From Commensalibacter intestini A911 (GTDB lineage: Bacteria; Pseudomonadota; Alphaproteobacteria; Acetobacterales; Acetobacteraceae), in the NCBI RefSeq assembly GCF_000231445.1, contig NZ_AGFR01000009.1, positions 372,001 through 436,000 on the forward strand: a DNA stretch of 64,000 nucleotides, in the 5' to 3' direction. The position numbers were made by a program, and so were the translations under genes. Of the stretch, positions 26,159 to 35,571 are shown in pieces (position 1 is the stretch's first letter; the number at the start of each line of letters is the position of its first letter). The notes beneath the pieces were generated by a model that made no database searches, was not told where the DNA came from, and was given only the letters and a program-made list of their open reading frames with translations.

Positions 26159-27865
26159 ATGGCTGCGGAAATTATTGTTCCAGTTTTAGGCGAAAGTATT
26201 ACTTCTGCAGTTGTTTCTAAATGGTTAAAACAACCTGGGGATTCGGTTTGCGCTGATGAAGCTGTCGTTGAGTTAGAAACAGATAAGGTGAATGTGGAAG
26301 TTTCAGCACCTATTGCTGGCGTAGTAGGGCAGTATCAAGTTGCCGTAGGCGATGAGGTCTCTGTTGGTAAGTTATTGGTAACTATTCATGATGCAACTGA
26401 TGTAGGGGCTTTGGATCCCGTTGTTTCAGTTGCTCCTGTTGTTGAGACGGAGGTTCAAAAAGCAAGTTTAGCAGAGGTCACAGATTATGATTTAATTGTG
26501 ATCGGCGCAGGGCCTGGGGGATATGTGGCTGCTATTCGTGCGGCTCAACTCGGAATGAAAGTGGCTTGTGTTGAGAAAAGATCCACCTTGGGTGGGACTT
26601 GTCTGAATGTTGGCTGTATTCCATCAAAAGCTTTGTTATATGCGTCTGAACAATATGAAGCAGTCCAAACTCAATTTGAGAATCTAGGCGTTATTGTTAA
26701 AGATGTACAGCTTGATTTGGCAAAAATGCAGGCACATAAACAATCCGTTATTGATGCCAATGTTGCTGGAGTAGAATTTCTCTTAAAGAAAAATAAAATC
26801 ACGTGGTTAAAAGGAACCGCAACCATTACTGCGCCTGGTCATGTTTCAATAGATGATACAATCGTAACTGCACGTTCTATTTTGATTGCTACGGGAAGCG
26901 AAAGTGTTTCTTTGTCAGGAGTAGAGATTGATGAGAAACAAGTTATAACTTCGACAGGAGCATTGGCTCTTGAAAAAGTGCCAGAACATATGGTGGTGAT
27001 TGGCGGAGGAGTGATTGGTATCGAGTTAGGTAGCGTTTGGCATCGTTTAGGCGCAAAAGTAACGATTATTGAATATTTTGATCGTTTGCTGCCAAGGTTT
27101 GATAAAGAGGTTTCTTTGACGTTTGCTAAGATTTTAGAAAAACAAGGGATCTCGTTAAAGTTGGCTCATAAGGTCGAAAAAATTGATAAAGAAGGTTTAC
27201 AATCCCAGCTAACTATTACAAATGCTGCTGGAGATAAGACTGAACATTTATCGGCAGATGTGGTGTTGGTTTCTGTGGGGCGTCGTCCTGTAACTCAAGG
27301 GTTAGGTCTAGAAGTTTTGGGTATTATATTGGATGACAAAGGACGTATTGCGGTAAATACTGAATTCCAAACCAATATTGCTGGAATATATGCGATTGGG
27401 GATGTGATTACGGGGCCTATGTTGGCGCATAAAGCTGAAGAGGAGGGGGTTGCTGTAGCTGAGTTATTAGCAGGACAGAAGCCTCATGTGAATTATGAAC
27501 TTATTCCTAGCGTTGTCTATACGGATCCAGAGATTGCGATGGTAGGAAAAACAGAGGAGGCTTTACAGGCTGAGTCTATTGAATACACAATTGGTAAATT
27601 TCCATTTAGTGCTAATGGACGTGCACGTGCAATGAATAAGACGGATGGTTTTGTAAAGATTTTGTCAGACAAACGAACGAATAAAGTCTTGGGAGCTCAC
27701 ATTATCGGCCCACATTGTAGCGAAATGATTGCTGAAATTGTATTGGCAATGAATTTCGGAGCCTCTGCAGAGGATATTGCATTGACCTGTCATGCTCATC
27801 CGACTTTGACAGAATCGATTAAAGAAGCAGCTTTGGGAACACAGAAAAGATCAATTCACCTGTAA
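26159..27865 (+). CDS. lpdA: Dihydrolipoyl dehydrogenase (E3) with N-terminal lipoyl domain
   Basis: 568 residues, about 100 longer than plain E3. Residues 1-78 are a complete lipoyl domain with the modifiable Lys in [11 protein letters not shown]. After a linker the flavoprotein begins ([23 protein letters not shown]), with the redox disulfide in [16 protein letters not shown], an NAD site ([19 protein letters not shown]), and the His-Glu pair in [13 protein letters not shown]. It reoxidises dihydrolipoamide on E2 with NAD. AAGGAAGG upstream of the ATG. Position after sucAB suggests the 2-oxoglutarate complex, though lipoyl-E3 fusions are also used by pyruvate dehydrogenase in other bacteria. 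Confidence 0.95.
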   Translation: MAAEIIVPVLGESITSAVVSKWLKQPGDSVCADEAVVELETDKVNVEVSAPIAGVVGQYQVAVGDEVSVGKLLVTIHDATDVGALDPVVSVAPVVETEVQKASLAEVTDYDLIVIGAGPGGYVAAIRAAQLGMKVACVEKRSTLGGTCLNVGCIPSKALLYASEQYEAVQTQFENLGVIVKDVQLDLAKMQAHKQSVIDANVAGVEFLLKKNKITWLKGTATITAPGHVSIDDTIVTARSILIATGSESVSLSGVEIDEKQVITSTGALALEKVPEHMVVIGGGVIGIELGSVWHRLGAKVTIIEYFDRLLPRFDKEVSLTFAKILEKQGISLKLAHKVEKIDKEGLQSQLTITNAAGDKTEHLSADVVLVSVGRRPVTQGLGLEVLGIILDDKGRIAVNTEFQTNIAGIYAIGDVITGPMLAHKAEEEGVAVAELLAGQKPHVNYELIPSVVYTDPEIAMVGKTEEALQAESIEYTIGKFPFSANGRARAMNKTDGFVKILSDKRTNKVLGAHIIGPHCSEMIAEIVLAMNFGASAEDIALTCHAHPTLTESIKEAALGTQKRSIHL

Positions 27866-27957
27866 CAATATAAAATCTATTTTCTTTGTTTTGATATTCT
27901 ATTACAGTAAATTTTCTGTAAATTTATTAAAAAATAGAGTTTAAAGGGGAAGACAGG

Positions 27958-28941
27958 ATGAGGCATCATGTATTTGCGATTAGTGTTCTTGGCGCTTTGG
28001 CAATATGGACGCAAATACAAGTGCAAGCAGTACCTACCTCTTTTAATGTGCAGGATGATATTAAAGGGTTAGAGGATACACCTCCTTATACACCTATTCC
28101 TGATCCTAATGCTAATCGCTCCTATGTTCATTTTTATGAGTATGCCGACACATCTTTATTTAAAAAAGAACATGAGATACACGGGTTACCATTTTTACCT
28201 TCTTTAACGTCGGAGCAAGCTTATAAAGAAGCAGCTCGACTAACTGCGTTGTTGAAGAAATCCGTTCCGAATGCCATGATTTATTCAGAGCAACGAAATC
28301 GCAAGTGGGTTCAATTAGCAAAAGAAGAAATGGAACGTAAAGGTCCCCCTGTTAAAAGACCACAATTATTAATTGTGGTTGATAGAAATCCAAAAGTACA
28401 AGAATTATGCTTTGTTTTGGCGTTTCCAAAAGGGCAAGGAGAGTGGAGAGCGCTTGGAGGTGGTAAAGTCTCAACAGGAAATACAGGACGTAAACTTTAT
28501 TATATTACGCCAACAGGTGTTTTTTATAATACGATTGAACGTATAGGCTATCGAGCATTAGGTACTAAAAATAAAAATGGCATTCGAGGTAATGGCGTTA
28601 AAGGGATGCGTGTTTGGGATTTCGGATGGCAATGGGCTGAAAAAGGCTGGTTACCTAATAGGGAAAAAGGGCAAATTCGTTTGGAAATGCACGCAACCGA
28701 CCCTGATTTTTTAGAACAACGCTTGGGACGACCGGCGTCTGAAGGATGTGTTCGTGTAGCTGCAAAAATGAATCAGTTTATTGATCAGAATGGGATTATT
28801 GATGCCTTGTATAATCAAGCGGCCCATAAAGATAAGCGTTTTAGTTCTGTTTTATTAAAAAACCGACAGTCTACGCCTTTGGCTGGGGATAAGTTAGTTG
28901 TGGTTGATTCATCACAAATACATGATTCGCAAAGAAGCTAA
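27958..28941 (+). CDS. L,D-transpeptidase (YkuD) family protein, exported
   Basis: 327 residues with a signal peptide (MRHHVFAISVLGALAIWTQIQVQA). The C-terminal half has the YkuD pattern: GGGKVSTGN strand, ITPTGVFYN, RLEMHATDP with the conserved His, and the catalytic Cys-Arg segment RPASEGCVRVAAKMNQFID. Such enzymes make 3-3 peptidoglycan cross-links or attach lipoproteins to the wall in the periplasm. The spacing from His to SEGC is within family range. The N-terminal 100 residues are specific to the group and Pro/charged-rich. Monocistronic. Confidence 0.85.
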   Translation: MRHHVFAISVLGALAIWTQIQVQAVPTSFNVQDDIKGLEDTPPYTPIPDPNANRSYVHFYEYADTSLFKKEHEIHGLPFLPSLTSEQAYKEAARLTALLKKSVPNAMIYSEQRNRKWVQLAKEEMERKGPPVKRPQLLIVVDRNPKVQELCFVLAFPKGQGEWRALGGGKVSTGNTGRKLYYITPTGVFYNTIERIGYRALGTKNKNGIRGNGVKGMRVWDFGWQWAEKGWLPNREKGQIRLEMHATDPDFLEQRLGRPASEGCVRVAAKMNQFIDQNGIIDALYNQAAHKDKRFSSVLLKNRQSTPLAGDKLVVVDSSQIHDSQRS

Positions 28942-29007
28942 GGACATACAAAGTTTGTTGTTAAGGTTTATCGGGTTGTATTTTACTGAGTAGACGTTTT
29001 TATTTTG

Positions 29008-29262
29008 CTAGTTTATTTTTAGTTCTGTTGGTAAAAAGGGAAGTAGTTCGTGGACCAAAGTATCTCTTTTAAGACTCATGATGCTTTGTAATTGGCTACT
29101 TGATAACATATCAGGAGGTCTAACTTGTGTTGATATATGATTGTTAGCAAAGGCGTAGTTTGATTTTGTGCTATTGTGAATATGTGTAATGACGAATATT
29201 AGTAACAACATTGGTAGTAAAATAATGCTGTAACGAATAACGTGAAAAGTGTATTTTTTCAT
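29008..29262 (-). CDS. Small single-helix membrane protein, unknown
   Basis: About 84 residues from ATG 29262 (MKKYTFHVIRYSIILLPMLLLIFVITHIH); a TTG four codons upstream is possible. One N-terminal membrane helix or uncleaved signal is followed by a Ser/Gln-rich outside region (QVRPPDMLSSSQLQSIMSLKRDTLVHELLPFLP). No family recognised. It may be an envelope-associated short protein; support is limited to hydrophobic pattern and a stop-free length. Confidence 0.42.
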   Translation of the reverse strand: MKKYTFHVIRYSIILLPMLLLIFVITHIHNSTKSNYAFANNHISTQVRPPDMLSSSQLQSIMSLKRDTLVHELLPFLPTELKIN

Positions 29263-29404
29263 ATTTTTTACCAAAATTGTATAAGTTAACTAAATAAAGT
29301 AAATTGTTTTACTAAAAAATGGCATAATAATGGTATAAAATTAGCAGAAAATTGTTTATATAACTCATATCTGTGAGTATGATGATTAAAGGAGTGCAGT
29401 AAAA

Positions 29405-29632
29405 ATGCCAATACAAGCTAAAGAAGCAGAAGTTTTAGAACAGTATTTGCAAAAAAAATTGGGCAGTGATTGTCTTAAAGTTATTTTGCCAAAGCGTTCC
29501 GGGCAACCCGTAGAATTATATGTTCAAAATGGTAAGAACTTAGAATCCATTGGTACTGTATATCGTGACGAAGATGAGGGAGAAGTTTCTTATGCGATTT
29601 CTTTGACGATATTAGAAGAAGATTTGACATAA
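29405..29632 (+). CDS. DUF3126 family protein
   Basis: 75 residues matching the alphaproteobacterial DUF3126 pattern: an N-terminal helix (EAEVLEQYLQKKLGSDCLKVILPKR), ELYVQNGKNLESIGTVYRDEDEGEVSYAISLTILEEDL. GGAGTGCAG lies upstream of the ATG. The family is conserved across Alphaproteobacteria but has no assigned function; likely cytosolic. It is convergent with the next gene with only 3 bp between the stops. Confidence 0.85.
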   Translation: MPIQAKEAEVLEQYLQKKLGSDCLKVILPKRSGQPVELYVQNGKNLESIGTVYRDEDEGEVSYAISLTILEEDLT

Positions 29633-29635
29633 ATT

Positions 29636-30196
29636 TTATAGATTTGATTGTTGAAAAAATTGGAAAGTACGTTGTTCAGAGAATTTAAAAGATGTTACTT
29701 TCCATCTCCAATGTTGTAGCTGCATAGTCATTTGAATAGGATCTTTTTGTTCTCCAGGAGTGATAATATTCGCCTTTAAATAGGTAGGAGACATAAAGTG
29801 AATATGTGTGTCCATAAAAGATTGTAATAAAGCCGCCATTATAGATAAATGTTGTTGCGAAGAATCTTCTTTTATTTGATTAATAAATCGTGTGAGATTT
29901 TCAGGTGTTACATGGAGATCTACAGCATTTGAAATGGCAGTCGTCGCAAAAGAGTTTCCAAAGTCAGGAAGTTCGTCATTAGTTGTGGGAGTGCTTTGGA
30001 TGCTGTGTGCAAGGTCTGTTTGCAAATTTGTTTTGATGGCCTGCCAATCTAGGTAAGTTAATAATTGTTTTGTATCATGCGTTTGCATTGCTTTTGAAAT
30101 AGACCATAGGGTCATGTAGGGGTAAGTCATATAAAACCCACCTAAAAAAGCAAAGATAAAGAAAAAATTCCATTTTTTTGAAAATAAAAAACGCAT
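29636..30196 (-). CDS. DUF2939 family protein
   Basis: 186 residues with one N-terminal membrane helix (about 10-28, NFFFIFAFLGGFYMTYPYMTLW). After it comes the DUF2939 pattern: SISKAMQTHDTKQLLTYLDWQAIKTNLQTDL, then a long linker and a C-terminal beta-rich segment (TMQLQHWRWKVTSFKF). The family is a periplasm-facing membrane-anchored protein of unknown role that is widespread in Proteobacteria. Single gene. Confidence 0.75.
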   Translation of the reverse strand: MRFLFSKKWNFFFIFAFLGGFYMTYPYMTLWSISKAMQTHDTKQLLTYLDWQAIKTNLQTDLAHSIQSTPTTNDELPDFGNSFATTAISNAVDLHVTPENLTRFINQIKEDSSQQHLSIMAALLQSFMDTHIHFMSPTYLKANIITPGEQKDPIQMTMQLQHWRWKVTSFKFSEQRTFQFFQQSNL

Positions 30197-30510
30197 GCAT
30201 TACTCCTTTAAAATTAAATTCTATCATTTAAACATGCTAACATAAAATCAATAAATGAAATTTTCATAGCAAATATCTATTAATGAGCTACGATATAGCC
30301 AAAATATAAACATTTTCTTATTATAAGGCAAAATGAACGAGATGAATATTGTTTTTGTAAAAGAGAGAGTTTCTCATTTGTAGAGTGTTTATATAAATAA
30401 TCTTAAGATGGAATATTAACATTAGCGCGTTTTTATATTATGAATATAAAAGCTATTAAATTATTTATTTATTTCGAAGTAAAATTTATATCTTTGAAAG
30501 ATAGAATCGT
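30197..30510. other. Divergent intergenic region, 314 bp, nothing assigned
   Basis: AT-rich spacer between the divergent DUF2939 and SH3-protein genes. It should contain both promoters. A short near-palindrome (TTTATATTATGAATATAAA, 30432-30450) is present. No ORF, tRNA or regulatory RNA was recognised. Confidence 0.5.
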
Positions 30511-31356
30511 ATGAAATATTGTTTTTCTAAATTATTGATGTCTAAAAATCTGAGTCGGCATAAAGTTAGTACATGTTTTTTAGGGGGAGTTTTGGCTTTA
30601 GGGTTTGCTTTCCCTTTATCTGGATATGCACAAACTCAACAAGAAAAACAATATGCACCCAGTGTTGCACCTAATAAAGCTTCTCTTCTTGCTTCAGGAT
30701 CAGTTCAAACCTTACCACCACAAAGTGGGAATCTTCCTGTTGTTAATGGTACAGGTCAAGTCGTTCCAGCCACCCCTGATGCGTCTGAACAAGGAGCAGT
30801 AACAAAGAAACCACTACCTTATTTTGCGTCCTTACGCTCTGATGAGGTCAATATGCGTGCAGGGCCAGGGGCTCGTTATCCTGTAATTTGGACGTATCAT
30901 CGTCGTGGAATGCCAGTTAAAATAATTCGTGAGTTTGATATCTGGCGTTTAGTAGAAGATGCTGATGGGCAAAAAGGATGGATACAGCAAGCTATTTTGT
31001 CTGGAGGTCGTTCGTTTTTGATTTCAGGTGCGCCTTTGTCTACTGGACAAGAAATGGCTGGCTCAGAAAATAAAGATGCCGATAAAAAGAAAACAGAGCA
31101 TATGGACAGCCGTATTGTTGGATATATTGCGGATGCTCAATCCATACAATCTGGAAAAAATAGCATTATTCTTAGATCTGAAGCAAAAGATACAGCAACT
31201 CCTGTGGCGGTTTTAAAGCCTGGGGTTGTTGGAAGTATTAAAGAATGTCCAGCAGGTTCAGATTGGTGTAAAGTTGCAATTAAGGGGTATAATGGCTGGA
31301 TACCTCGAAACAGTTTTTGGGGAATTATGCCTCAAGAAGTGATAGAAGCACATTAG
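30511..31356 (+). CDS. Exported bacterial SH3-domain protein
   Basis: 281 residues. A long basic N-terminus leads to a signal sequence (STCFLGGVLALGFAFPLSGYAQ). A Pro/Gln-rich linker follows, then an SH3_3/SH3_4-type domain (about 108-165: SLRSDEVNMRAGPGARYPVIWTY, IWRLVEDADGQKGWIQQAIL) and a second, shorter SH3-like repeat (about 215-275: NSIILRSEAKDTATPVAVLKPGVVG, CKVAIKGYNGWIPRNSFWG). These domains bind peptidoglycan or peptides in the periplasm. Alphaproteobacterial members often lie beside metabolic genes as here. The first ATG was kept; ATG 30538 is an alternative start. Confidence 0.85.
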   Translation: MKYCFSKLLMSKNLSRHKVSTCFLGGVLALGFAFPLSGYAQTQQEKQYAPSVAPNKASLLASGSVQTLPPQSGNLPVVNGTGQVVPATPDASEQGAVTKKPLPYFASLRSDEVNMRAGPGARYPVIWTYHRRGMPVKIIREFDIWRLVEDADGQKGWIQQAILSGGRSFLISGAPLSTGQEMAGSENKDADKKKTEHMDSRIVGYIADAQSIQSGKNSIILRSEAKDTATPVAVLKPGVVGSIKECPAGSDWCKVAIKGYNGWIPRNSFWGIMPQEVIEAH

Positions 31357-31442
31357 GTTATTTGAGAATCAATTTTTATCTATGATCGCGGTGAAACGCA
31401 AAATAGTTGATTCATTAATTTAGAATATAAGGAATTAGATAC

Positions 31443-32888
31443 ATGGAAGATAAAGCTAGCTTGTTAAGAGGTCGTCGCACTAAAATTGTTTCTACTTTAG
31501 GGCCAGCATCTTCGACAAAAGAAATGATCAGAACATTGTTTTTTGCCGGTGTTGATGTTTTTCGTTTAAACTTCTCTCATGGTTCTCATGAAGAGCAAGG
31601 TGCACGATATAACATTATTCGTGAACTTGAAAAAGAAACAGGTAAAGTCATTGGTGTTCTTGCCGATATTCAAGGACCTAAATTACGCGTTGGTGACTTT
31701 GCTGAAGGTAAAGTGACTTTAAAAACAGGCGCAACATTTCGTTTGGATCTAGATAAAGAACTTGGAACAGATAAACGCGTTTGTTTACCACATCCAGAAA
31801 TTATCAACAGTGCAGAACCTGGGTGTCGTTTGTTGCTAGATGATGGCAAACTTTGTTTGATTGTTCGTAAAGTTGGTAAAGATTTCTTAGAAACTGAAGT
31901 TGTTGTTGGTGGCGCTTTGTCAAATCATAAAGGGGTTAACGTTCCTGATATGGTATTGCCAATTCCAGCATTAACAGAAAAAGATCATAAAGATCTTAAG
32001 TTTGCATTGGAATTAGGGGTTGATTTCATTGGTCTTTCTTTTGTTCAACGTCCAGAAGATGTTCAAGAAGCAAAAGATATTTCTAATGGTCGTGCATGGA
32101 TTGTGACCAAAATGGAAAAACCACAAGCAATGCAAAACATTGATGCTATCTTAGAATTGACAGATGGTGTGATGGTTGCTCGTGGTGATCTTGGGGTTGA
32201 AATGCCTCCTGAAGAAGTTCCATTGGCTCAAATTAAAATCATCCGTAAAGCTCGTAGCTTGGGCAAACCAGTAATCGTGGCAACTCAAATGTTGGAAAGC
32301 ATGATTTCGTCTCCAACACCAACACGTGCAGAAGCTTCTGATATTGCAACCGCTGTGTTTGAAGGTGCGGATGCCGTGATGCTTTCAGCAGAAAGTGCTG
32401 CTGGTCAATATCCAAAAGAAGCTGTAAGCATCATGGATCGTATCATTAGTCGTGTTGAAAAAGATGAAGAATGGCGTAAGCTTATGGAAGCAACACGTGA
32501 AGAACCTCATCACAATGTTGCAGATGCGATTGTTGCTGCTGCTCAAACAATTTGTAATACGTTGGCAACACCTGCTGTTGTTGCGTTTACAAGAAGAGGT
32601 AAAACCGCACAACGTATGTCCAGAGAACGTCCAAATTCAATGATTTTTGGGGTAACACCAACATTAGAAGCTGCTAGAAAATTAGCATTAGCTTGGGGTG
32701 TTCATCCTTATCATTCAGTGACAGTTGATAATCCAGCTTGTAGCGTTGAAGATATGGTTGCAGAAGCTTCTCGTATTGTGAAAAGCTATAAAGTTGTGAC
32801 AAAAGGGGATCATATGGTTGTGATCGCTGGTATGCCTTTTGGTCAAGCAGGTAGCACGAATCTTATTCGTGTTGTTGATGTTGAATAA
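31443..32888 (+). CDS. pyk: Pyruvate kinase
   Basis: 481 residues. RRTKIVSTLGPASS and FRLNFSHGSHEEQ mark the N-terminal barrel; the active-site signature is IVTKMEKPQAMQNIDAIL (the Lys-Glu pair); MVARGDLGVEMP binds Mg/ADP; and the C-terminal allosteric domain ends near AGSTNLIRVVDV. Converts phosphoenolpyruvate and ADP to pyruvate and ATP. Acetic acid bacteria use it mostly downstream of the pentose phosphate and Entner-Doudoroff routes. Monocistronic, with a terminator-like structure downstream. Confidence 0.97.
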   Translation: MEDKASLLRGRRTKIVSTLGPASSTKEMIRTLFFAGVDVFRLNFSHGSHEEQGARYNIIRELEKETGKVIGVLADIQGPKLRVGDFAEGKVTLKTGATFRLDLDKELGTDKRVCLPHPEIINSAEPGCRLLLDDGKLCLIVRKVGKDFLETEVVVGGALSNHKGVNVPDMVLPIPALTEKDHKDLKFALELGVDFIGLSFVQRPEDVQEAKDISNGRAWIVTKMEKPQAMQNIDAILELTDGVMVARGDLGVEMPPEEVPLAQIKIIRKARSLGKPVIVATQMLESMISSPTPTRAEASDIATAVFEGADAVMLSAESAAGQYPKEAVSIMDRIISRVEKDEEWRKLMEATREEPHHNVADAIVAAAQTICNTLATPAVVAFTRRGKTAQRMSRERPNSMIFGVTPTLEAARKLALAWGVHPYHSVTVDNPACSVEDMVAEASRIVKSYKVVTKGDHMVVIAGMPFGQAGSTNLIRVVDVE

Positions 32889-32896
32889 TATTTAAC

Positions 32897-32940
32897 AAAC
32901 GTAAGGGGAAGATTTATTCTTCTCTTTACGACTTACGTTT
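32897..32940. terminator. Two mutually exclusive hairpins between convergent pyk and histidine kinase
   Basis: AAACGTAAG (32897-32905) can pair with CTTACGTTT (32932-32940). Alternatively the inner CGTAAGGGGAAGA (32900-32912) pairs with TCTTCTCTTTACG (32918-32930), allowing two G-U pairs. TTTTAC follows on the plus strand and the end of the histidine kinase gene lies inside the structure. Probably a shared terminator. Confidence 0.55.
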
Positions 32941-34555
32941 TACTTCTGGCGTTTTCCATTGCTTTGATACAATCAGCCAACATAGTATGTGTAATTGGTT
33001 TTCTAATAACAAAACTCTGCGCATTAATAAATTTTTTCAACTTGCTTGGTGTTTCTTCGTATCCTGTAATAAATAAAATAGATATTTTAGGGCAGATTTG
33101 CTGAATCGCGTCTATAAATTCTTCTTTTACATCTGGTAAAAGACGGATATCAATAGCAACAAAATTGAAAAAACCATCATTTTTTAAAAGTGCAAGTGTT
33201 TCTTTTCTAGTTTGAGCAATCGCCATGGAGTAACCTAAATCTTCTAAGTTTTCACTTAGCAGCATACATAAGTGACTATCTTGTGAAATTAGCAGTGCTT
33301 TATATATTTTTGCTTTTTCATGATGATTATCCAATGTTTGTATCATTAAAGGGCGATGATAGCGTGGCAAATAAAGGCTGACAGTCGTTCCTTTATGAGG
33401 GTGGGAAATAATGCCTAAATGTCCGTTAGATTGTTTCGTAAATCCATAAGCCATTGACAATCCAAGCCCAGCCCGTTTACCTAAAGGCTTAGTTGTAAAG
33501 AATGGGTCTGTTGCTCTGCTGATCATCTCTGGAGGCATGCCTTCGCCATTATCTTCAATCATAATGACAATATAATCATCAGGTTTAATGAATTGGCGCA
33601 GAGGATTCGTGGAGGTAATGGTTATATTCTGTGTGGTGATTAAAATATGACCGCCTGAAGAGTGAATAGATTCACAAGAATTTTTAAAAATATGAAAAAG
33701 GGCATTCTTTAAGTGTTCAGGGTCGCAGAAAATAGACCAGATCATAGGTTCTAGCTGGATCTGTATATTAATAAGCTGTTTAATGCTGTCTTCTTTAATA
33801 AAATTATAAAAGGTATCCAGCAATGCTTTTATGGTATGGTTGGGATCAATTACATGTGGAATTAAAGTTTGTCGTCTTGAAAAAGAGAGTAGCTGATGAG
33901 TGATCTCTGTGGCTTTGGTTGCGGCTTTTTGTGCAGCTTCAATATAAGAAGGCAACATATTAAGTTTGCTTTGATCAATACGCATCTGCATGAGTTCTAA
34001 GTTGCCAATAATTCCTGCGAGTAATGTATTAAAATCATGTGCCAATCCACCAATTAATTGTTCAATAGTTTGGGTAGATGAAGGGACTGTTGGTTCCTTG
34101 ATATGTGTGATCATACTTAACATGCCTTGTACGAGGTTATGATCGTCAAGGATTGGGCTGAAAGTAACCTCAATTTGTGTATTGGTTAAGTGTTGGTTAT
34201 CAAGTCCTGGAATATGGTAGTCTGTCGTATATTTAATGGTTTCTTTTTGATAAATAGAGCTGACAATTTGGTTGAAATAAGCTTTACGTTCTGGCCATAC
34301 ATCCATTAACGGTCTGCCTAATAAAGCAGGATGTTTAGAACCAATCAGCTTTGCATAAGCATCATTATATAAAGCAACATTTCCTTTTCCCCAATAAATC
34401 ACCATGGGTAATGAGGTATCTAATACTAAAGATAAAATGATTTTTAAATTAGCAGGCCACGAATTTTGAGCGCCTAAAGAAGTTCCGTTCCAATCAAAGC
34501 TGTTAATCAGTTGTTTTACCGTTAAAGGCTCTGGAACGGAGGGGGTGTGTGTCAT
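32933..34555 (-). CDS. Hybrid sensor histidine kinase with C-terminal receiver domain
   Basis: 540 residues without membrane helices, so a cytoplasmic sensor. A PAS-like domain (about 25-150) has the pattern LGAQNSWPANLK to GNVALYNDAYAKLIG. The H-box is IGGLAHDFNTLLAG (His173), the N-box NALFHIFKNSCES, and the ATP lid DNGEGMPPEMISRATDPFFTTKPLG with RAGLGLSMAYG. A receiver (about 420-535) has a candidate acceptor Asp in FVAIDIRLLPD and the conserved Lys in VIRKPI, while the first acidic residue is Gln (SQDS). No response regulator is adjacent; the signal is unknown. Confidence 0.9.
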   Translation of the reverse strand: MTHTPSVPEPLTVKQLINSFDWNGTSLGAQNSWPANLKIILSLVLDTSLPMVIYWGKGNVALYNDAYAKLIGSKHPALLGRPLMDVWPERKAYFNQIVSSIYQKETIKYTTDYHIPGLDNQHLTNTQIEVTFSPILDDHNLVQGMLSMITHIKEPTVPSSTQTIEQLIGGLAHDFNTLLAGIIGNLELMQMRIDQSKLNMLPSYIEAAQKAATKATEITHQLLSFSRRQTLIPHVIDPNHTIKALLDTFYNFIKEDSIKQLINIQIQLEPMIWSIFCDPEHLKNALFHIFKNSCESIHSSGGHILITTQNITITSTNPLRQFIKPDDYIVIMIEDNGEGMPPEMISRATDPFFTTKPLGKRAGLGLSMAYGFTKQSNGHLGIISHPHKGTTVSLYLPRYHRPLMIQTLDNHHEKAKIYKALLISQDSHLCMLLSENLEDLGYSMAIAQTRKETLALLKNDGFFNFVAIDIRLLPDVKEEFIDAIQQICPKISILFITGYEETPSKLKKFINAQSFVIRKPITHTMLADCIKAMENARSKT

Positions 34556-34644
34556 TACAATAACCTTATTCTTTTGTATTTCAGAATAATACAGAACTAA
34601 AGTAAAGGATAAATGGATCTGGTGATAGTATATTCTTTAGTTTG

Positions 34645-35535
34645 CTACTGCACTTGTTTGTTATCGATCAGAGATTTTCGGATACGACGCCCTTTTTGTA
34701 TGGTCTCAGTAATATAGTCTTCATCTTTCCAGCGAATAGCTTTGGCCATGGCTTGGGCATCTTCGGTAAAACGTGCGAGCATTTCTAAAATCGCTTCACG
34801 ATTATTGATAAAGACATCACGCCACATGGTGGGGTCGGAAGAAGCCACGCGAGTGAAGTCTCTGAAACCAGAAGCTGCATAGTCTAAGACTTCAGATCTT
34901 GTTTCTTCTTCTAAACTATCAGCGGTATTACAAATGGTAAATGCAATTAAATGTGGTAAGTGACTGACGATTGCACAGACTTTATCATGATGTTTTATGG
35001 CTAAGATCCGTGTGTTTGCGCCCATTGTTTGCCAAAAAGTCGTAATTTTATTGATCCCTTCTTGGGATGTGTTGGCAGTTGGGGTAATTAAGCACCAGCG
35101 ATTTTCAAATAATGTATCAAATCCAGCATCGGGTCCAGAAAATTCAGTGCCAGCCATAGGATGAGCAGGAACAAAAATAATATCTGGGGTAAGGTGCGGT
35201 TCAATGGCAGCAATGACAGAGGCTTTGGTTGATCCTGTATCTGTTAGGATGGCTCCTTTTTTCATATAAGGGATAATTTGTTTTGTAACTTCCTCCATAG
35301 CACCAACAGGAATGGCGAGGACAACGCAGTCTGCATTTTCTACAGCTGACTTTGGATCGAAACAAACTTCATCTGCGATTTGTAGTTCTTTAACGCGATT
35401 ACAGACGTCTGGATTACTATCATAAGCAACGCTGTGGGTCGCGATTGAGCGATCTTTTTTAATACGTCTTAAAATAGAAGAGCCAATAAGGCCAGGCCCG
35501 ATAACAGTAACGCAATTAAAGATAGGTGTGTTCAT
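34645..35535 (-). CDS. tyrC: Prephenate / cyclohexadienyl dehydrogenase
   Basis: 296 residues. NAD-binding start FNCVTVIGPGLIGSSILRRI, DCVVLAIPVGAMEEV, LTDTGSTKASV, and the catalytic/substrate region FVPAHPMAGTEFSGPDAGFDTLFENRWCLITPT with the key His. It oxidises prephenate (or arogenate) toward tyrosine. The product lies 36 bp behind hpnL in the same orientation, a combination I associate with Acetobacteraceae. The name tyrC rather than tyrA is used because there is no chorismate mutase domain. Confidence 0.93.
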   Translation of the reverse strand: MNTPIFNCVTVIGPGLIGSSILRRIKKDRSIATHSVAYDSNPDVCNRVKELQIADEVCFDPKSAVENADCVVLAIPVGAMEEVTKQIIPYMKKGAILTDTGSTKASVIAAIEPHLTPDIIFVPAHPMAGTEFSGPDAGFDTLFENRWCLITPTANTSQEGINKITTFWQTMGANTRILAIKHHDKVCAIVSHLPHLIAFTICNTADSLEEETRSEVLDYAASGFRDFTRVASSDPTMWRDVFINNREAILEMLARFTEDAQAMAKAIRWKDEDYITETIQKGRRIRKSLIDNKQVQ

Positions 35536-35571
35536 GATATATAATCGATATTAAAAGTTGAAAATAAAAAT

